Below, piece by piece: positions 1-7,051 of a stretch of 64,000 nt of DNA. Position numbers and translations under genes: made by a program. Source of the stretch: Paludibacteraceae bacterium (GTDB lineage: Bacteria > Bacteroidota > Bacteroidia > Bacteroidales > Paludibacteraceae); NCBI GenBank assembly GCA_017558065.1, contig JAFYWK010000043.1, positions 1 to 64,000 on the forward strand. The letters run 5' to 3'. Numbering within the stretch: position 1 is the first letter of the stretch; every line of letters begins with the position of its first letter. A model generated the notes under the pieces. The model ran no database searches, was not told the origin of the DNA, and worked only from the letters and a program-made list of their open reading frames with translations.

Positions 1-17
1 TCGAAAAGTGTCGTTTT

Positions 18-119
18 TTAAGAATTGAACCAATGTTGCAAAAGTTGGACAAGGGCAAAAATCGCAAAGAAGATAATGCCCAAAATAAGGTACGCTTTTA
101 ACCGTTCAAAAAGTCTCAT
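18..119 (-). CDS. Possible 33-residue single-pass membrane peptide
   Basis: A short minus-strand reading frame runs from ATG to TAA and encodes 33 residues. The first eight are charged (MRLFERLK), followed by a hydrophobic stretch of about 16 residues and an amphipathic end (LLQHWFNS). This is the layout of a small inner-membrane peptide. I do not recognise it and see no promoter of the local type. It diverges from the small HTH reading frame that follows. Length alone makes it uncertain. Confidence 0.3.
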   Translation of the reverse strand: MRLFERLKAYLILGIIFFAIFALVQLLQHWFNS

Positions 120-131
120 TTTCTTTGTTCT

Positions 132-175
132 ATCTTCGGCTCATCTTCGGCTCATCTTCTGCTGATTGGCGAGGC
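132..175. repeat. Short tandem array with an 11-bp period
   Basis: Two identical 11-mers (ATCTTCGGCTC) are followed by a two-mismatch copy (ATCTTCTGCTG) and a divergent fourth unit. The same 11-bp period recurs at 39271-39358 and 61847-61934, each time beside accessory genes. Confidence 0.55.
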
Positions 176-206
176 AGAAATACGTACCAAATAACCGACC
201 GTTTGT

Positions 207-383
207 ATGTACCGTAGAAATAAGATTATAGAATGGAGAAACAGAGAGATTTACGCAGAATTTTGCGCCCACCTCCGCAATGGCTTGCCTACCATGCAAG
301 CATACGCCACATGCGCTCACAAATATGATTTAACAGAAGTGAGTGTGCGAAAAATCGTATCAAATCAAGCAAAATGCAAATAA
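207..383 (+). CDS. Small helix-turn-helix-like protein
   Basis: This 58-residue basic protein begins MYRRNKIIEWRNREIYAEF. Its C-terminal half (about residues 29-52) reads as two helices joined by a short turn, ending LTEVSVRKIVS, which resembles the recognition helix of an HTH domain. Small proteins of this kind occur in Bacteroidales phage-derived and integrative regions, but I cannot name a family. It lies upstream of the tRNA and the small-protein/lysis-like set and could regulate that block. The assignment rests on sequence pattern only. Confidence 0.45.
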   Translation: MYRRNKIIEWRNREIYAEFCAHLRNGLPTMQAYATCAHKYDLTEVSVRKIVSNQAKCK

Positions 384-430
384 TTCGCATTATTGATAAA
401 GCTTGAGCAACAAAAAAACGATTTTATTAC

Positions 431-438
431 TACCTTTG
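431..438 (+). promoter_or_regulatory. Bacteroidota -7 element before the tRNA
   Basis: TACCTTTG matches the TAnnTTTG -7 box about 40 nt before the tRNA. The nearest upstream TTG is 25 nt away rather than the 20 seen at other promoters here, so the -33 box is poor. Confidence 0.45.
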
Positions 439-479
439 CACCGTCTTTCAGAAAACACTGAGAGGCGGTGTAATTGTAT

Positions 480-551
480 AGCGGGGTGACGCAGCGGTAG
501 CGTGGCTGCCTCATCAGCAGAAAGTCGTGGGTTCGATTCCCATCCCCGCAA
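480..551 (+). tRNA. tRNA with CAU anticodon (tRNA-Met type, atypical)
   Basis: The sequence folds as a cloverleaf: acceptor pairs 481-486 with 544-549, D stem ACGC/GCGT, anticodon stem of four pairs with loop CTCATCA, T stem GTGGG/CCCAT and T loop TTCGATT. The anticodon at loop positions 3-5 is CAU. Oddities are an A-A mismatch at position 1-72, a C where a purine is normal just 3' of the anticodon, a mismatch at pair 27-43, and no encoded CCA. CAU could mean elongator Met, initiator or Ile2. The mismatch at 1-72 recalls initiators, but the three G-C pairs of an initiator anticodon stem are absent. Its place at the head of an accessory module suggests it belongs to that module. Confidence 0.72.
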
Positions 552-633
552 CAATATAGTGCCCGTGTTCAGCCCGTCCTAACACGTGCACTCTAAAAGA
601 AACCATTAAACCTTAAACCCTAACCCTAACGAG

Positions 634-945
634 ATGGCAAAGTACACCCCTATGGACTTAATCAAGTCTATGTCTGGTAAGTTGTGCGGGCACTCCGATG
701 TTTCCTTCGCGAAACGAGGCAACACCCTCTACACGCAGAAGCGCTGCAACCCTCGTACTTCTCCTTTCAGCGAAAGCGAGTTGGCACGTCAGGAGATGTT
801 CAAGCAAGCGCGAGCTGCTGTCAAAGCACTGACCCCAGAACAAAAGGCGGAATATGCTGCGCAGTTCAAGAAAAACCCTGGCAAGTATGCCACCTTGAAC
901 GGCTTCATGTTCGCTATGGAGTACCAAAAACTCCAGAACGCCTAA
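634..945 (+). CDS. Small conserved protein of unknown function (SGK/TLxGF family, copy 1)
   Basis: A 103-residue basic protein. It starts MAKYTPMDLIKSMSGKLCGH, has a middle segment CNPRTSPFSESELARQEMF and a C-terminal motif KYATLNGFMFAMEY. I recognise the overall pattern (SGK near the N-terminus, NPRT-like centre, helical region, TLxGFxF end) from uncharacterised Bacteroidales proteins near phage-like genes; the function is unknown. Three more members are in this window (1020-1355, 38249-38593, 38597-38989). Its leader carries heptamer-like TTAAACC and CCCTAA repeats, as does that of the next gene. It has no signal peptide and is probably cytoplasmic. Confidence 0.75.
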   Translation: MAKYTPMDLIKSMSGKLCGHSDVSFAKRGNTLYTQKRCNPRTSPFSESELARQEMFKQARAAVKALTPEQKAEYAAQFKKNPGKYATLNGFMFAMEYQKLQNA

Positions 946-1019
946 CCAGCAGGGAGGGCAAAGCCCTCCCCTACCTTAAACCTTAATTCCTTAAACCCTA
1001 AAACCTAACCCTAAACGAG

Positions 1020-1355
1020 ATGGCTGGAATAGTAACCTACAAAGAACCCATCGAAAGTGCCTCTGGCAAAATCTTCGGTCATAAGTCCCAATTCATTGCA
1101 GTTCACCGCCCTTGGTCAGAGAAACGCAAGAACGGCACCTGCGCGCAAGGTCAACGCGACCTGAAGAATCACCCTTACACCGAGAAGGAGCTCATGCACC
1201 GCGCTAAGTTTGCTGCCGTGGCAGCTGCTACCCGCTCGCGTATGGCTGACCCATCGCAAGCCGCTGCCGACATGATGGCGTTCAAGGCGCAAACCAAGTA
1301 CAAAACCCTCTATCGCTACGTCTTCCGCCAAGAGTGGAACGCCTACGAGGGCTAA
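1020..1355 (+). CDS. Small conserved protein of unknown function (SGK/TLxGF family, copy 2)
   Basis: A 111-residue basic protein that diverges from copy 1 but keeps the family plan: PIESASGKIFGH near residues 9-20, a Pro-Tyr-Thr-Glu centre followed by an alanine-rich helix, and KYKTLYRYVFRQEW at the C-terminus. It is 74 nt downstream of copy 1 on the same strand, with a related leader ending CCTAACCCTAAACGAG just before ATG. The holin-like gene follows after 14 nt, so these five genes probably form one transcript. Function unknown. Confidence 0.75.
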   Translation: MAGIVTYKEPIESASGKIFGHKSQFIAVHRPWSEKRKNGTCAQGQRDLKNHPYTEKELMHRAKFAAVAAATRSRMADPSQAAADMMAFKAQTKYKTLYRYVFRQEWNAYEG

Positions 1356-1369
1356 AAACTATTGAGGCA

Positions 1370-1555
1370 ATGAGAAAAACTCAACTCATAGTATCTGTAG
1401 CAATGTGCACTTTCGGGTGCGCATTGCTTGCATGCGGCTTTCTTGCTCACCCCATGGGCGAGATACACCACTCCGTGCTCATTGCCTTCGGCGAGATACT
1501 CACCTTCAGCGGCTCACTCATCGGCATCGACTACCACTATCGCTACAAAGAATAA
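1370..1555 (+). CDS. Small two-segment membrane protein, holin-like
   Basis: A 61-residue protein with the start taken at MRKTQLIVSV, because an upstream in-frame ATG would overlap the preceding gene. Two hydrophobic stretches (about residues 5-24 and 29-49) are joined by a short polar turn, and the C-terminus is charged (DYHYRYKE). Size, topology and position just before a DUF5675 gene and a spanin-like lipoprotein fit a phage holin. I cannot assign it to a named holin family. The next gene begins 12 nt downstream. Confidence 0.6.
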   Translation: MRKTQLIVSVAMCTFGCALLACGFLAHPMGEIHHSVLIAFGEILTFSGSLIGIDYHYRYKE

Positions 1556-1567
1556 GATTTTTTTATT

Positions 1568-1969
1568 ATGTATATCAAACTCATCCGCAACCAACCCCAA
1601 GGCACCGCCATCACTGGTCGCCTTGTCATCAACGGACGCTATTTCTGCAACACCCTTGAGCGCGTCGGCTACCAAATCCCCGCTCTGTGTTACCCTGTAC
1701 GCGTGACGCACTCACCCAAGTTTAAGCGCCTGCTACCTATCGTGCAAAACGTACCGCAGCGTAGCGGCATCCGCTTCCATCGTGGCACCAAACCTCAGCA
1801 CTCCACTGGCTGTATCTTGCTGCCCGACCTTGAAACCGAAAACAAGTTCACTAACCTTCTATTAGATACCCAAAAACATGAAGAGATTATCCTTGAAGTC
1901 ATTGACTTTCGTCCTGGCACTGAGTATGGCTATAACACTCCTTGCCCTCCCGAGTTGCAAAAGCCTTGA
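1568..1969 (+). CDS. DUF5675 family protein (lysis-module enzyme candidate)
   Basis: A 133-residue protein with the conserved features of DUF5675: an N-terminal strand region (LIRNQPQGTAITGRLVING), then FCNTLER, the basic SPKFKR, VPQRSGIRFHRG and the Ser-Thr-Gly-Cys end HSTGCILL. The His...SxGC arrangement is reminiscent of L,D-transpeptidase-like folds, so a role on peptidoglycan is plausible but not shown. It has no signal peptide and sits between a holin-like and a spanin-like gene, the position an endolysin would occupy. Its 3' end overlaps the next gene by 92 nt in another frame. Confidence 0.75.
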   Translation: MYIKLIRNQPQGTAITGRLVINGRYFCNTLERVGYQIPALCYPVRVTHSPKFKRLLPIVQNVPQRSGIRFHRGTKPQHSTGCILLPDLETENKFTNLLLDTQKHEEIILEVIDFRPGTEYGYNTPCPPELQKP

Positions 1970-2333
1970 CCCTACCATGCTAAACAATGCAGCACAACAC
2001 TACACCACACTACACCACGCTACACTTGACTCCCTCGCTACCCGCGATAGCATTTACACCCGCGATAGCATTTTCTACAGTGAGCGGCAAAGGGCGGACA
2101 CCGTCTATCGTGAGCGCATTGTCTATCGCGACCGAGTAACCTACCGCGATAGATGGCGCGAGAGAATAGTCCACGATACCATTATCCACACCGACAGCAT
2201 TGTTGAGGTCATTGAGCACCCACCGCGGACGTATATCCCGCCCTTCTACAAACGCTGCACCGCCTTATTCTGGACACTCATGGCACTCCTACTCCTATAC
2301 GTCATAATCAGAACACGGTGTAGTATAAAGTGA
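1878..2333 (+). CDS. Lipoprotein with C-terminal membrane segment, one-piece spanin-like
   Basis: A 151-residue protein with a lipoprotein signal ending LALPSC (Cys27). A long charged region follows, rich in repeats of the type RDSI, DTVYRER and YRDR, probably an extended rod. A hydrophobic segment (about residues 128-146) precedes a basic tail. An N-terminal lipid anchor plus a C-terminal transmembrane helix is the topology of unimolecular spanins, which join outer and inner membranes in the last step of phage lysis. The start lies inside the upstream DUF5675 gene (92-nt overlap); a later Met17 is possible but leaves a short signal. The function is inferred from topology and neighbours. Confidence 0.65.
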   Translation: MKRLSLKSLTFVLALSMAITLLALPSCKSLDPTMLNNAAQHYTTLHHATLDSLATRDSIYTRDSIFYSERQRADTVYRERIVYRDRVTYRDRWRERIVHDTIIHTDSIVEVIEHPPRTYIPPFYKRCTALFWTLMALLLLYVIIRTRCSIK

Positions 2334-2364
2334 TTTTACTATGGGCTATTGAGCTTCCTCTCTC

Positions 2365-2402
2365 CTCCCCTTTTAGGGGGAGGTTGGGAGGGGGCTTTTT
2401 TT
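2365..2402 (+). terminator. Probable terminator of the small-protein/lysis-like block
   Basis: CTCCCC pairs with GGGGAG across a six-base loop, followed by a G-rich stretch and a run of seven T. It ends the plus-strand block that starts near the tRNA. Confidence 0.5.
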
Positions 2403-2511
2403 GTCGTCGAGATGACGCGGTGGTCTCTTTTTTTACCCTTGCCTTTACACCCTACACTCTACACCAACTCCCACACTACCACACTACCACATAAAAAAAT
2501 GTGTCGAATAG

Positions 2512-2542
2512 TTGTACATTTCAAAAAATAGTAGTACTTTTG
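2512..2542 (+). promoter_or_regulatory. Bacteroidota-type promoter
   Basis: TTG, 20 nt, then TACTTTTG. It ends 20 nt before the membrane protein gene at 2562. Confidence 0.75.
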
Positions 2543-2561
2543 CAGGCAAAAACTAACTATC

Positions 2562-2966
2562 ATGGACAAACAATTACCAACACAAAGCAAACCAATACCT
2601 CCATTGTGGCTGTGCATACTGATAGATATAATAGGTATGCTCTCATACCTTATCCCTGGCATGGGCGAATGGATGGACACCATATGGGCACCCATATCCG
2701 CCTGCCTATTCGGCATACTCTTCGGTGGCACCAGAGGTACCATCATTGCCTTTCTGGAGGAAGCACTGCCCTTCACCGACATCATTCCTACCTTCACTAT
2801 CACATACTTCCTGCGCAAACGCAAAGCAGACAAAACGATACTCCAAAGAACGACAACTTGCGTAGATAGAAAATTATTTGTAACTTTGCCGAAAAATATC
2901 CACACACATGAAGACGACCAAATTGATTCACACATTCTGTGTACTATTTTTGGGATTGTTCCTTAG
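2562..2966 (+). CDS. Small conserved membrane protein of unknown function
   Basis: A 134-residue protein. Residues 1-90 form a compact membrane domain with the pattern LIDIIGMLSYLIPGMGEW, then DTIWAPISACLFGILFGG, then a conserved acidic region FLEEALPFTDIIPTFTITYF. The pattern is familiar from uncharacterised Bacteroidota membrane proteins. About 40 residues after the basic FLRKRKADK look unrelated to the domain, and their coding sequence runs through the next gene's promoter and 59 nt into that gene. The tail may therefore result from a lost stop codon. It has its own promoter. Confidence 0.65.
   Translation: MDKQLPTQSKPIPPLWLCILIDIIGMLSYLIPGMGEWMDTIWAPISACLFGILFGGTRGTIIAFLEEALPFTDIIPTFTITYFLRKRKADKTILQRTTTCVDRKLFVTLPKNIHTHEDDQIDSHILCTIFGIVP
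2858..2888 (+). promoter_or_regulatory. Bacteroidota-type promoter inside the preceding gene
   Basis: TTG, 20 nt, then TAACTTTG, 19 nt before the ATG at 2908. The element lies wholly within the 3' part of the upstream coding region. Confidence 0.75.
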
Positions 2967-3336
2967 CGGACAAACTATCCAAGCACAAAACACTCGAATG
3001 GTGCAAGTAGCCAACGAGATAGTGCGCATCAACCCACAGAAAGCTAACCAAATCGACTACTCCACCAACGGCGGACGCACATGGATTACTCGCTATTCAG
3101 GCACCTCCTGCGGCGAGTTCATCGACATGGTGATATACAACGGCGAGCTTATCGCCATCACCAGCAAGGGCGTGTATTACTCCACCAGTAGCGGTCGCAC
3201 ATGGATTAACCGCTACTCGGGCACCTCTTGTGGCAAGTTCCTCTCCCTGATGAACAACGGTAAGGAACTCCTGGCTCAAACCGATAAAGGGCTCTACTAC
3301 TCGACCAACAGCGGTCGAACATGGATGAGGAGATAA
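2908..3336 (+). CDS. Exported repeat protein with Asp-box-like (BNR-like) repeats
   Basis: A 142-residue protein with a signal peptide (MKTTKLIHTFCVLFLGLFL, cleavage probably after QAQ near residue 27). It then has three repeats centred on STNGGRTW, STSSGRTW and STNSGRTW, spaced exactly 40 residues (120 nt) apart near residues 52, 92 and 132. SxDxGxTW is the Asp-box of sialidase-like and sortilin-like beta-propellers; here Asn or Ser replaces Asp in every copy. Three repeats cannot close a propeller, so this is a fragment, a small beta domain or an oligomer. It ends at the third box. Secreted or periplasmic; function unknown. Confidence 0.7.
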   Translation: MKTTKLIHTFCVLFLGLFLSGQTIQAQNTRMVQVANEIVRINPQKANQIDYSTNGGRTWITRYSGTSCGEFIDMVIYNGELIAITSKGVYYSTSSGRTWINRYSGTSCGKFLSLMNNGKELLAQTDKGLYYSTNSGRTWMRR

Positions 3337-3360
3337 ACACTATCAAAAATATCGTATCTT

Positions 3361-3390
3361 TTGCGCCCCAGAAAGTTTATTGGGGCGCAA
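3361..3390. terminator. Strong hairpin, probable terminator
   Basis: A perfect 9-bp stem TTGCGCCCC/GGGGCGCAA with a 12-nt loop lies 25 nt after the repeat protein stop. The following sequence is T-rich but interrupted. Confidence 0.6.
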
Positions 3391-3427
3391 GTTATTTATA
3401 TTGTTTTCTTCAAAATGTAAACTTTTC

Positions 3428-3458
3428 TTGCACATATACATTTTTTTTCGTACCTTTG
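3428..3458 (+). promoter_or_regulatory. Bacteroidota-type promoter of the Fic gene
   Basis: TTG, 20 nt, then TACCTTTG, 19 nt before the Fic start codon. Confidence 0.8.
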
Positions 3459-3477
3459 CAGCCGAAAATGTAGAGTA

Positions 3478-4512
3478 ATGAGCACTTTCTTGTCCATAAT
3501 ACAAGAATATATCCGTCTGGGGATTCCCGAACAGATTGATTACAAGAAATTTTACTTGTACTCACTCATCACGCACTCTACTGCTATCGAGGGATCTACT
3601 GTTACCGAAATAGAAAACCAATTGCTCTTTGACGAGGGCATCACTGCACCAGGGCGCACCCTGCAGGAACAAATGATGAACCTCGATCTCAAGCACGCGT
3701 ACGAAATTGCCCAAGAACAAGCAACAGCACACACGCCCTATTCGGTAAAAATGTTATGCGACCTCTCTGCTTGCCTCATGGAGCATACGGGTTCTACATA
3801 CAATACACCCCTGGGCTCATTCTCTTCGGCAGCAGGCGACTTGCGACTGCTCAATGTCACCGCAGGGTTTGGAGGACGCTCATACATGGCGTTTGCTAAA
3901 GTGCCACAAGCATTACAAGAGTTCTGCCAATGGCTTAACAACGAACGAAAACAAGTCCAAACGACAGACATATTGTCCGCCTATCGTCTGAGTTTCTTAG
4001 CACATTATAGACTGGTAACTATTCATCCATGGGCAGACGGAAACGGCAGAATGGCGCGATTGGTAATGAATATGCTGCAATGGGAGTACAATCTCATTCC
4101 CGTTAAGGTAATCAAAGAGCAAAAGGCAGAATATATTCAAGCCCTGATTGATACCCGCGAACAAAATAACGAAGATATATTTGTGGATACCATGTTGCGT
4201 ATCCATCAACATAATCTATCTGCCGAAATAGCAGCGTTCAATGCTTCGATTGAAGCAAATGATACAAAAGATGATACAAAACAACTAACAGATAGACAGC
4301 AAATTATATTGGATTTGATTCGTAAAGATGATACAATAACCATCTCACAAATGATACAAAAGATACAAGTATCAGAGATCACCATCAAACGAGAATTGTC
4401 TATTCTCAAAAAAATGGGAATTTTAGAACGAATAGGCGGACGAAAAGAGGGTAAATGGCTCATCAATACCCCTTCTCCATCAACCATTAGCAAAGCGTCC
4501 ATTAATTCATGA
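3478..4512 (+). CDS. Fic family protein with C-terminal winged helix
   Basis: A 344-residue Fic-domain protein. The active-site motif HPWADGNGRMAR is at about residues 183-194 (consensus HPFxxGNGRxxR). An inhibitory motif STAIEG at residues 34-39 matches [S/T]xxxE[G/N] and sits N-terminal to the core, as in class II Fic proteins. Residues about 268-330 form a winged HTH (LTDRQQIILDLIRKDDTITI and following). Known Fic enzymes transfer AMP or related groups to target protein side chains; the target here is unknown. The last residues (TISKASINS) are encoded by a copy of the heptamer/hairpin repeat found between genes elsewhere. The stop overlaps the recJ start in ATGA. Confidence 0.9.
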   Translation: MSTFLSIIQEYIRLGIPEQIDYKKFYLYSLITHSTAIEGSTVTEIENQLLFDEGITAPGRTLQEQMMNLDLKHAYEIAQEQATAHTPYSVKMLCDLSACLMEHTGSTYNTPLGSFSSAAGDLRLLNVTAGFGGRSYMAFAKVPQALQEFCQWLNNERKQVQTTDILSAYRLSFLAHYRLVTIHPWADGNGRMARLVMNMLQWEYNLIPVKVIKEQKAEYIQALIDTREQNNEDIFVDTMLRIHQHNLSAEIAAFNASIEANDTKDDTKQLTDRQQIILDLIRKDDTITISQMIQKIQVSEITIKRELSILKKMGILERIGGRKEGKWLINTPSPSTISKASINS

Positions 4513-6254
4513 CCTACCAATGGAACATACGGCATTTGACGGCTGTGGAGCAAGAGACACAGCAGCAGTTGGAGCGCGAACTGAACATCAGTTCCGCTGC
4601 CGCGCGTATGTTGGTCGTGCGTGGCATACAGACCGCCGATGAGGCACGCGCTTTTGTGCGCCCATCGCTGGACAATCTGCACGATCCGTTCCTCATGAAG
4701 GACATGGACAAAGCCGTAGAGCGTCTGCACCAAGCCATCACACAAGGCGAGAAAATCCTCATCTACGGCGACTATGATGTGGACGGCACGACTGCGGTGG
4801 CGCTGATGTACCGCTTCCTTCAGGACCTTGCCTCTAACCTTTCGCCTCTAACCTTTAACCTTGATTATTACATCCCTGACCGTTACACCGAAGGATATGG
4901 TGTATCGCAGCAGGGAATAGACTACGCAGCTGCACAAGGATGTACACTCATCATCACACTCGATTGCGGTATCAAGGCTGTAGAGAAAGTGGCATATGCC
5001 AATAGCAAAGGCATTGACGTCATTGTTTGCGATCACCATACCCCAGGCGATGAGTTACCCGATGCAGTGGCAGTACTCAACATGAAGCGCCACGATTGCT
5101 CATACCCTTACAAAGATCTCTCTGGTTGTGGTGTGGGCTTCAAACTCGCACAAGCATATACCCAGCAATACGGCTTGCCATTTGACAACCTCGTACCACT
5201 ATTACAGCTATTGGCCATGTCTATTGCTTCGGACATAGTACCTATCACAGGGGAAAACCGCATATTGGCGCATTTCGGTATTCAGCAACTCAACAAAGCA
5301 CCTTTCACGGGGTTATCCGCCATCATGCAAGTGTCAGGCATCGAAGCCAAGAAGATTACCATCAACGAACTTGTATATAAAATTGGTCCGCGCATCAACG
5401 CTTGTGGACGCATGAAATCTGGTCGCGCAGCAGTAGAACTATTGCTCACCGACGACCCTGTTTTTGCACGCCAACAAGCCGAAGAAGTCAATCAGCACAA
5501 CGATGACCGCCGCGACTGCGACACAGAAACCACCAAAGAGGCATTGCAGCAATTGCAAGACGAACCCGCCTTTGCGAACCGCCGCTCGACCGTAGTCTAT
5601 GCCCCTCATTGGCACAAAGGTGTGGTGGGCATTGTGGCATCGCGCCTCACAGAGACCTACTACCGTCCTACGATCGTTCTCACCGCAGGCGAGGATGGTA
5701 TCATCTCGGGTTCTGCGCGTTCGGTGGGAGGTTTCGATATTTACAGTGCCATCGACTCGTGCAGCGACCTGCTCACCAACTTTGGAGGACACAAATACGC
5801 TGCGGGACTCAGTATGCACATAGACGATTTGCCAGAGTTTAGGCAACGCTTTGAAGCGTATGTGGCAGCGCATATACAACCGAATCAGTTGCAACCTACA
5901 TTGGACATCGAGGCGGAATTGCAATTGGGTGATATTACCAAGCAATTCTACAATGTGTTGCGTCACTTGGAACCCTTCGGTCCAGGTAATCCGCGCCCGC
6001 TGTTTGTGTCGCGCCGACTGATCAACCACCGCGATACGCGTGCTGTGGGCAAAGAGCGTGAGCATTTGCGCTTGGACGTCACCGACCGCATGAACGCCAT
6101 CACAGGCATCGCCTTCGGTCGTGCCGACATGGCAGAGTATATACAAAACGGCAACGCCGTGGACATCTGCTACGAACTTAACGAAAATACATTCAACCAC
6201 TATACCACCATCCAGATGATGGTACAAGACATCGTTGCCGCGGTAGAGAGTTGA
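4509..6254 (+). CDS. recJ: Single-stranded-DNA-specific exonuclease RecJ
   Basis: A 581-residue RecJ, a 5'-3' exonuclease on single-stranded DNA used in recombination and mismatch repair. Visible features: DYDVDG at residues 88-93, DHH at 176-178 (VIVCDHHTPG), and the DHHA1 region with SGSARSVGGFDIYSAI and NFGGHKYAAG. The length is normal. Between the DYDVDG domain and the DYYIPDRYTEGYG motif lies an extra segment (about residues 107-119, LASNLSPLTFNL) encoded by a short direct repeat (CCTCTAACCTTT), probably an in-frame repeat insertion. The start overlaps the Fic stop by 4 nt, suggesting coupled translation. Confidence 0.97.
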   Translation: MTYQWNIRHLTAVEQETQQQLERELNISSAAARMLVVRGIQTADEARAFVRPSLDNLHDPFLMKDMDKAVERLHQAITQGEKILIYGDYDVDGTTAVALMYRFLQDLASNLSPLTFNLDYYIPDRYTEGYGVSQQGIDYAAAQGCTLIITLDCGIKAVEKVAYANSKGIDVIVCDHHTPGDELPDAVAVLNMKRHDCSYPYKDLSGCGVGFKLAQAYTQQYGLPFDNLVPLLQLLAMSIASDIVPITGENRILAHFGIQQLNKAPFTGLSAIMQVSGIEAKKITINELVYKIGPRINACGRMKSGRAAVELLLTDDPVFARQQAEEVNQHNDDRRDCDTETTKEALQQLQDEPAFANRRSTVVYAPHWHKGVVGIVASRLTETYYRPTIVLTAGEDGIISGSARSVGGFDIYSAIDSCSDLLTNFGGHKYAAGLSMHIDDLPEFRQRFEAYVAAHIQPNQLQPTLDIEAELQLGDITKQFYNVLRHLEPFGPGNPRPLFVSRRLINHRDTRAVGKEREHLRLDVTDRMNAITGIAFGRADMAEYIQNGNAVDICYELNENTFNHYTTIQMMVQDIVAAVES

Positions 6255-6326
6255 TTGCAGCGGGTTAGTAAAATTAAATGGTTGTTAATATAAAAATACC
6301 CAAGTTGTTTTTCAATACCAGTAGCT

Positions 6327-6920
6327 ATGTATAATGAATTAGAAACACGAGGCCCTAAGTTCCGTAAGGGCAGTATAGAAGTAGTTTGCGGAAGTATGTT
6401 CTCGGGTAAGACCGAAGAACTCATCCGTCGTATGAAACGCGCACAGTTTGCCAAACTCAAAGTGGAAATCTTCAAACCCGCTATCGACGTGCGCTATAGC
6501 GAAGCCGAAGTGGTCAGCCACGACCGCAATGCCATCCAGTCTACCCCCGTGGATAGCAGCCAAAACATCCTCCTTATGGCCAGCGATGTGGATGTGGTAG
6601 GCATCGACGAAGCACAGTTCTTCGATATGGGTATCGTAGAGGTAGCCAACGAACTCGCGCGCCGCGGCATCCGCGTGATCTGCGCGGGCTTGGACATGGA
6701 CTTCAAGGGCGTACCTTTCGGACCAATGCCCGCATTGATGGCTATCGCCGATGATGTGTATAAGACCCACGCCATCTGCGTACATTGTGGCGACTTGGCA
6801 TACGTCAGCCACCGAACCGTCAGCAGCGATAAGCGTGTGCTACTCGGCGAGACCGAGAGCTACGAACCACTCTGCCGCGCATGCTACGAGAAAGCCAAAG
6901 CGCAGGAGACAGTGGGGTAG
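6327..6920 (+). CDS. tdk: Thymidine kinase
   Basis: A 197-residue class II thymidine kinase, phosphorylating thymidine in the salvage pathway. The P-loop GSMFSGKT is at residues 22-29; DEAQFF carries the Mg-binding acid and the lasso region follows. Zinc-binding pairs are CVHCG and CRAC near the C-terminus. The N-terminus is about 14 residues longer than the minimal family. A 50-nt heptamer repeat and a hairpin terminator follow the stop. No local-type promoter is evident in the 72-nt gap after recJ. Confidence 0.97.
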   Translation: MYNELETRGPKFRKGSIEVVCGSMFSGKTEELIRRMKRAQFAKLKVEIFKPAIDVRYSEAEVVSHDRNAIQSTPVDSSQNILLMASDVDVVGIDEAQFFDMGIVEVANELARRGIRVICAGLDMDFKGVPFGPMPALMAIADDVYKTHAICVHCGDLAYVSHRTVSSDKRVLLGETESYEPLCRACYEKAKAQETVG

Positions 6921-6970
6921 TGGGGATTGGACGGCGTTCCGCCTAATGGATATTGGATAATGGGGATTGA
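6921..6970 (-). repeat. Heptamer/hairpin repeat (family A), minus orientation
   Basis: Read on the minus strand: AATCCCC-like, ATTATCC and AATATCC heptamers, then the hairpin unit ATTAGGCG-GAA-CGCCGTCC and a final AATCCCC. It lies between the tdk stop and its terminator. Confidence 0.7.
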
Positions 6971-6983
6971 TACAGATAAAAAA

Positions 6984-7013
6984 ATGAGTTGGATTCACTC
7001 CAACTCATTTTTT
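6984..7013. terminator. Bidirectional terminator between convergent genes
   Basis: A 10-bp stem ATGAGTTGGA/TCCAACTCAT with a 5-nt loop, A-run before and T-run after. It can serve tdk and the convergent lipoprotein gene. Confidence 0.85.
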
Positions 7014-7051
7014 GTGTTCGCGCCTTTCGCCTCATCGCCTCTCACCTGAGA

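Noticed and set aside
2349..2531. Short plus-strand frame after the spanin-like gene
   Set aside because: It spans the terminator and runs into the next promoter; composition is non-coding.
4206..4745. Long antisense frame over the Fic and recJ junction
   Set aside because: Shadow of two well-supported genes with clear catalytic motifs on the plus strand.
5439..6227. Antisense frame over recJ
   Set aside because: Complementary shadow of conserved RecJ sequence.
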